Source of the DNA: an uncultured Anaerolineales bacterium
Lineage (GTDB): Bacteria > Chloroflexota > Anaerolineae > UBA4142
Reading direction: 5' to 3'
Assembly (NCBI GenBank): GCA_903825565.1
Contig: CAIKBD010000098.1
Location: 1 to 35,156 of the forward strand
DNA length: 35,156 bases
Shown here: one piece after another, positions 31,095-35,156 of the stretch
How positions within the stretch are numbered: the stretch's first letter is position 1
Layout: the number at the start of each line of letters is the position of its first letter
Position numbers and translations under genes: made by a program
The notes under the pieces: generated by a model
Told to the model about the DNA's origin: nothing
The model's database searches: none
The model's input: the letters and a program-made list of their open reading frames with translations, nothing else

Positions 31095-32363
31095 CTAGCG
31101 TTTGATCGTCGCTTCTCGCTCCGGTCCCACCGAAACCCATTTCACCGGCACGCCGACGAGTTTTTCAATCGTCTCGACGTACTGTTGTGCGCGCGCCGGC
31201 AAATCGGCAAACTGGCGCGCGCCGGTAATGTCCGCGCGCCAACCGCGCACGGCGCGATAAACCGGCTCGGCGTGCGCCAGTTGCTCCGCGCTCAGATCGG
31301 CATAGCCGACGCGTTTGCCGTTCCAGCGATAGCCGGTTGCGATTTTGATTTCATCGAACTGGCTGAGGATGTCGAGCTTGGTCAAGAAAATTTCCGTTGC
31401 GCCGTTGACCTGGGTCGAGAAACGCACGATCTCGGCGTCAAACCAACCGCCGCGCCGGATGCGCCCGGTGGTCACGGCAACTTCTTGGAGCGCGTGTTGC
31501 GCCGGATCGGACGCGTCCAAAATTTCGGTCGGCAGCGGTCCGCCGCCGACGCGCGTGGTGTACGCTTTGGCGACGGCGACGACGCGATTGACGGCGCGCG
31601 GCGGAATGCCCAAGCCCGCCGTCGCCGCCGAGGTGAGCGTCGTCGCGCCGGTGACGAACGGGTACGTGCCCCAGTCGGGATCGAGTAGCGCGCCCTGCGC
31701 TTGTTCGAGCAGAAAATTTTTCTTGGCGCGCAACCCTTTTGCGATGAACGGGTACACTTCGACAATGAATGGTTTGAGTGTGGCGTAATACTTGCGGTAA
31801 TCGGCGAAAATTTCATCGCCCGAAACCGGCGCGCCGCCGAGCGCGGTGATAATTTTATTTTTCAGCGCGACTTGGACGCCCAATTTTTCGGCAAAGATTT
31901 TTTCGTCGGCGACATCGTGCCAGCGGATGCCGTTGTAACTCGCCTTGTCCGCGAACGCGGGTCCAATGCCGCGCCGCGTCGTGCCGGTTGCGCCCGCGCC
32001 CTTGGCTTGCTCGTACAGCCCATCGAGAATTTTGTGGTACGGCAAAATCAAATGCGCGCGCGGCGAAACGAACAAGCGTTTAGCCACGCGGATTTTTGCG
32101 GCGCGAAGGATTTCGATCTCTTCGATCAACACGCGCGGATCGATCACGACGCCGCCGCCGATGAGGCAGCGCGCGCGCGGATAAAAAATGCCGGACGGCA
32201 CGAGGTGGATTTTGAACTCGCCGAGCGGATTGATCACGGTGTGGCCGGCATTGTTGCCGCCGTTGAACCGCGCGACAAAATCTGCGTCGCGCGCGAGATA
32301 ATCAATCGCCTTGCCTTTGCCCTCATCGCCCCATTGCGCGCCCATTACAATTGTGACCGTCAT
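31095..32363 (-). CDS. purA: Adenylosuccinate synthetase
   Basis: 422 residues. First step from IMP to AMP: IMP + Asp + GTP gives adenylosuccinate. The start ATG 32363 is chosen because AAGGAGGAA precedes it and the family begins near VTIVMGAQWGDEGKGKAIDYLA, the GTP P-loop with the catalytic Asp. NNAGHTVI contains the catalytic His; GTTRRGIGPAFADKASYNGIR and DPDWGTYPFVTG are also present. It follows purB by 13 bases and shares its transcript. The spacer between the genes is made of low-complexity CCACTGT-type repeats that also encode the last residues of PurB. Confidence 0.96.
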   Translation of the reverse strand: MTVTIVMGAQWGDEGKGKAIDYLARDADFVARFNGGNNAGHTVINPLGEFKIHLVPSGIFYPRARCLIGGGVVIDPRVLIEEIEILRAAKIRVAKRLFVSPRAHLILPYHKILDGLYEQAKGAGATGTTRRGIGPAFADKASYNGIRWHDVADEKIFAEKLGVQVALKNKIITALGGAPVSGDEIFADYRKYYATLKPFIVEVYPFIAKGLRAKKNFLLEQAQGALLDPDWGTYPFVTGATTLTSAATAGLGIPPRAVNRVVAVAKAYTTRVGGGPLPTEILDASDPAQHALQEVAVTTGRIRRGGWFDAEIVRFSTQVNGATEIFLTKLDILSQFDEIKIATGYRWNGKRVGYADLSAEQLAHAEPVYRAVRGWRADITGARQFADLPARAQQYVETIEKLVGVPVKWVSVGPEREATIKR

Positions 32364-32376
32364 TGTTCCTCCTTGT

Positions 32377-33771
32377 TCACTGCCCCACTGTCGTACTGTC
32401 CCACCGTTCCACAACGTGCTCCGTAATGCGCTCGGCGTTTCCGGTGTACGCCACCGGCGTCAGCGCGCGCAAACGCGCCTGGAGCGTTTCGTCTGCGTCG
32501 AGCGTTGCGATCCACGCGTCGAAAATTTCCGGCGTGATCGCTTTGCCGCGCGTGAGCGTTTTGAGCTTTTCGTACGCGTCCGCGATGCCGGCGGCGCGCA
32601 AGATCGTCTGTGCGCCCTCGGCGATGACTTGCCAGTGCGCGTCTAGATCTGCGCGCAGTTTTTCGGCGTTGACCGCGAGGCGATCCAACCCGCGCGCGAG
32701 ACTGACATACGCGACGAGCGTGTGCCCCAGCGCCACGCCGAACGTGCGGCGCACAGTCGAGTCCGACAGATCGCGTTGCAGGCGCGAGACCGGCAGTTTG
32801 CGCGCGTAAAATTCCAAGAGCGCGTTGGCGATTCCCAGGTTGCCTTCCGCGTTTTCGAAATCAATCGGGTTGACTTTTTGCGGCATCGTGGACGATCCGA
32901 CTTCGCCGGCGACGACGCGCAATGTGAACAGGTCGTCGCTGATGTACCGCCACACGTCTTGCGCGAGATCGAGCAGGATCGCGTTCGTGAGTTTGAGCGC
33001 ATCGAAATAGCGGAGCCAGTTGTCGAACGGCGCGAGTTGCGTCGTGATGAGATTCGGTTCGAGATCGTGCGCGCGAATGAACTGCGTGCTGAACGCGAGC
33101 CAGTCCACACCGGGCGCGGCGGCGACGAGTGCGTTGAAATTGCCGACCGCGCCGGTGAGTTTCGCCTCGAAGCGGTGCGCGCGTAAAAGGTCGCGTTGCG
33201 TTTGCAGGCGCGCGAGAAATACGGCAAACTCTTTGCCGAGCGTGGTCGGCACGGCGGGTTGCCCGTGCGTGCGTGCGAGCAGTGGCGTCGCTTGGTGCGC
33301 GCGCGCGAACGCGGCGAGCCGCGCGAGGATCGCATCAAGCGCGGGCAGGATCACGGTGTCGCGCGCATCGCGGAGCGCGAGTGCGTGCGCGGTTTGGTTC
33401 ACGTCCTCGGAGGTTAAGCCGAAATGGAGCCACGCGCTCACATCGGCGAGCGAGGTCGCCGCGAATTTTTCGCGCAGGAAATATTCGATGGCTTTGACAT
33501 CGTGCCGCGTCGCGCGTTCGATCTCTTTGATGCGTTCGCCGTCGGTGGTTTGGAAATTGGAAATGAGAGATTGGAGATTAGTCATTTCGGAAGCGCTGAG
33601 TGGGCGAACGAGATGTGCGTCGCGTGAGAGCGCGATGAGGTAGGCGATTTCGAGGCGGACGCGGTCGCGGAGGTAGGCGAACTCGGAAAAAGAATGGCGG
33701 AGCGGTTCAGTTTCGCGCGCGTACCGTCCGTCGAGCGGGGAGAGCGCGGTGAGGAAAGATTCGGTCACCAT
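32377..33771 (-). CDS. purB: Adenylosuccinate lyase
   Basis: 464 residues, long (E. coli-like) PurB. It splits adenylosuccinate to AMP and SAICAR to AICAR. The signature GSSTMPQKVNPIDFENAEGN is intact, as are the early LSPLDGRYA and the ERATRHDVKAIEYFL block. The start ATG lacks its own ribosome site; a small upstream frame with a good site ends across it. The stretch TNLQSLISNFQ near residue 64 is encoded by the low-complexity CTAATCTCCAATCTC motif also found in the dipeptidase, here without changing the protein length relative to E. coli as I recall it. Confidence 0.96.
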   Translation of the reverse strand: MVTESFLTALSPLDGRYARETEPLRHSFSEFAYLRDRVRLEIAYLIALSRDAHLVRPLSASEMTNLQSLISNFQTTDGERIKEIERATRHDVKAIEYFLREKFAATSLADVSAWLHFGLTSEDVNQTAHALALRDARDTVILPALDAILARLAAFARAHQATPLLARTHGQPAVPTTLGKEFAVFLARLQTQRDLLRAHRFEAKLTGAVGNFNALVAAAPGVDWLAFSTQFIRAHDLEPNLITTQLAPFDNWLRYFDALKLTNAILLDLAQDVWRYISDDLFTLRVVAGEVGSSTMPQKVNPIDFENAEGNLGIANALLEFYARKLPVSRLQRDLSDSTVRRTFGVALGHTLVAYVSLARGLDRLAVNAEKLRADLDAHWQVIAEGAQTILRAAGIADAYEKLKTLTRGKAITPEIFDAWIATLDADETLQARLRALTPVAYTGNAERITEHVVERWDSTTVGQ

Positions 33772-33788
33772 TGTTCAAAACCAAGCAC
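33765..33788 (-). CDS. Possible leader peptide overlapping the purB start
   Basis: GTG at 33788 with GGAGG (33799-33795) six bases upstream encodes seven codons and ends in TGA across the purB ATG. Read-through of this frame could carry ribosomes to purB, which has no ribosome site of its own. Translation is unproven. Confidence 0.35.
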   Translation of the reverse strand: MLGFEQW

Positions 33789-33809
33789 GAGTCACCTCCA
33801 TCTGCCGGC

Positions 33810-33838
33810 ATTATAGAAACGTTGCGCGAAAAGGTCAA
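33810..33838 (-). promoter_or_regulatory. purB-purA promoter
   Basis: Minus strand TTGACC (33838-33833), 17-base spacer, perfect TATAAT (33815-33810). It overlaps the guaB promoter over 17 bases (33822-33838). Confidence 0.8.
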
Positions 33839-33850
33839 ATCCCTTATAAT
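33822..33850 (+). promoter_or_regulatory. guaB promoter
   Basis: TTGCGC (33822-33827), 17-base spacer, perfect TATAAT (33845-33850). The spacer contains the -35 box of the opposing purB promoter. Confidence 0.78.
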
Positions 33851-33894
33851 CGCGCGCGGCAAGTGGAACCAATTTGCGCTCCCAGGAGGAACCG

Positions 33895-35156
33895 ATGAAC
33901 ATTTTGCCGGAGATGGCTTTGACGTACGATGATGTTTTGCTCGTGCCGCAATATTCGGATGTCGAGTCGCGTAAGAAATTGTCTACTCAAACGCAACTCA
34001 CGCCGCGGATCACGTTGCAAATTCCCATCGTGTCTGCGAATATGGACACGGTGACGGAAAGCGAAATGGCGATTGCTATCGCGCGCGAGGGCGGGATCGG
34101 CATCATTCATCGTTTTATGAGCATTGAGGAACAGGTCGCGCAGATCACGCGTGTCAAAAAATCGGAGTCGTTCGTCGTCGAAAATCCGATCACGCTGACC
34201 GAAGCGCACACCGTTGGCGATGCGAAACGCCAGGTTGAAGAGACCGGCACCGGCGGCATTTTGATTCTGGATCGCGCGCAACGGTTGATCGGCATCATCA
34301 CGACGCGCGATCTCTTGTTTGAAAACGACGATCAACGTTCTGTCACGGCGTTGATGCGCCGCGATGTGGTCATTGCGCCGCCAGACACGACGTTGAAAGA
34401 GGCGGAGCGGATGTTGCACATGCACCGCATCGAAAAATTGCCGCTCGTGGATGCGACGGGGCGCGTCGTCGGTTTAATCACGCTGAAAGATATTATGAAG
34501 ATCGAGCGCTATCCCAAGGCGACGAAAGATGCGCGCGGGCGGCTCGCGGTGGGCGCGGCGGTCGGCGTGCGCGAGCGCGAACTGAAACGCGTCGAGCAGG
34601 CGTTGGCGGCGGGCGCGGATTGTATCGTGGTAGATATCGCGCACGGCGATTCGCAACTCGAAATCGAAATGATCAAGAACATTCGCCGGCATTTTCCCGA
34701 CGCGCAAATTATCGGCGGCAACGTTGCGACGGCGGACGGGACGAGACGGTTGATTGACGCCGGCGCGGATGCGGTCAAGGTTGGCGTGGGTCCTGGGTCA
34801 ATCTGCATCACACGTGTCGTGGCGGGGTCGGGCGTGCCGCAACTTTCGGCGGTGATCGCATGCGCGGAAGTGGCGCGCGCGAACCATATTCCGATTATCG
34901 CGGACGGCGGCGTGCGAAATTCCGGCGACGTGGTGAAGGCGATTGCGGCGGGCGCGGCGTCGGTGATGATCGGCAGTTTGTTCGCCGGCACGGATGAGAG
35001 TCCGGGCTTGATGATGACGCGGCAAGGGCATCGCTACAAAACGTCGCGCGGGATGGCGTCGGCGCAGGCGAATGTGGCGCGCAAGTCGCGCGAAGGCGAG
35101 GGCTGGATCACGCAGGAGGAACTCGACGAGTATGTGTCCGAAGGCGTGGAAGCGGC
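33895..35156 (+). CDS. guaB: IMP dehydrogenase, 3' end outside window
   Basis: Reads from ATG 33895 (AGGAGGA four bases upstream) to the window edge, ~420 residues of an expected ~480-490. It oxidises IMP to XMP with NAD+, the committed step to GMP. Seen: MALTYDDVLLVPQYSDV, IPIVSANMDTVTESEMAIA, two CBS domains (~95-205), VVDIAHGDS, GGNVATADGT, the active-site loop GVGPGSICITR with the nucleophilic cysteine (GSICTTR is usual, so Thr to Ile here), IADGGVRNSGDVVKAIAAGA and the flap YKTSRGMAS. It is divergent from purB. Confidence 0.96.
   Translation, partial: MNILPEMALTYDDVLLVPQYSDVESRKKLSTQTQLTPRITLQIPIVSANMDTVTESEMAIAIAREGGIGIIHRFMSIEEQVAQITRVKKSESFVVENPITLTEAHTVGDAKRQVEETGTGGILILDRAQRLIGIITTRDLLFENDDQRSVTALMRRDVVIAPPDTTLKEAERMLHMHRIEKLPLVDATGRVVGLITLKDIMKIERYPKATKDARGRLAVGAAVGVRERELKRVEQALAAGADCIVVDIAHGDSQLEIEMIKNIRRHFPDAQIIGGNVATADGTRRLIDAGADAVKVGVGPGSICITRVVAGSGVPQLSAVIACAEVARANHIPIIADGGVRNSGDVVKAIAAGAASVMIGSLFAGTDESPGLMMTRQGHRYKTSRGMASAQANVARKSREGEGWITQEELDEYVSEGVEA

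Overview
The window looks like a contig from an uncultured Chloroflexota (Anaerolineae-like) bacterium. This is an inference from gene content (bacterial Elp3, KimA-type transporter, BTAD/AAA regulator, M19/YkfC/YkfB set) and from the base style: rich in GCGCGC/CGCGCG runs, strong use of TTG for leucine, and several TTG/GTG starts. The first ~770 bases do not share that style. They carry part of a GH38 alpha-mannosidase that breaks off at the same point as an oppositely oriented ATP-grasp ligase, which reads as a chimeric join.

Layout. (1) 773-2906, minus: lysine 2,3-aminomutase translationally coupled to an ATP-grasp ligase cut at the join. (2) 3132-6964, minus: a potassium module of a KimA-type K+ importer, a UspA protein and two RCK/TrkA proteins. 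(3) 7059-9428, minus: XerC-like recombinase, PH-domain membrane protein and purine nucleoside phosphorylase. A tRNA-Val(CAC) gene lies divergent from xerC. (4) 9655-12161, plus: membrane histidine kinase and an unknown membrane protein. (5) 12143-15828, minus: giant BTAD/AAA/TPR regulator and a YceI protein. (6) 15951-20139: Elp3 (minus) divergent from a Trm9-like methyltransferase (plus), then a secreted FecR-like protein. (7) 20140-20796: a gene-free stretch with structured repeats, a candidate structured RNA and a strong promoter. (8) 20797-24733, plus: murein-peptide catabolism operon (M19 dipeptidase, alpha/beta-hydrolase-SH3-NlpC/P60 fusion, Ala-Glu epimerase), then a DUF5412-like protein on minus and a second copy of the structured repeat. 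(9) 25599-30967, plus: ABC-2 exporter, DUF4442 protein, ECF sigma factor, O6-alkylguanine methyltransferase and an EamA transporter. (10) 31095-35156: purB-purA (minus) divergent from guaB (plus), the two arms of the IMP branch point.

The most interesting signals are the Elp3/Trm9-like pair (a possible bacterial cm5U-to-mcm5U route), the multi-hairpin repeat flanking the murein operon with covarying stems, an unclassified RNA-like fold with kissing loops behind its own promoter, the interleaved purB/guaB promoters, and a regulator whose leaderless GTG start lies inside the preceding gene's terminator hairpin. No classic mobile element, CRISPR array or prophage is visible. All assignments come from reading motifs and recalled family sequences; no database search was run.
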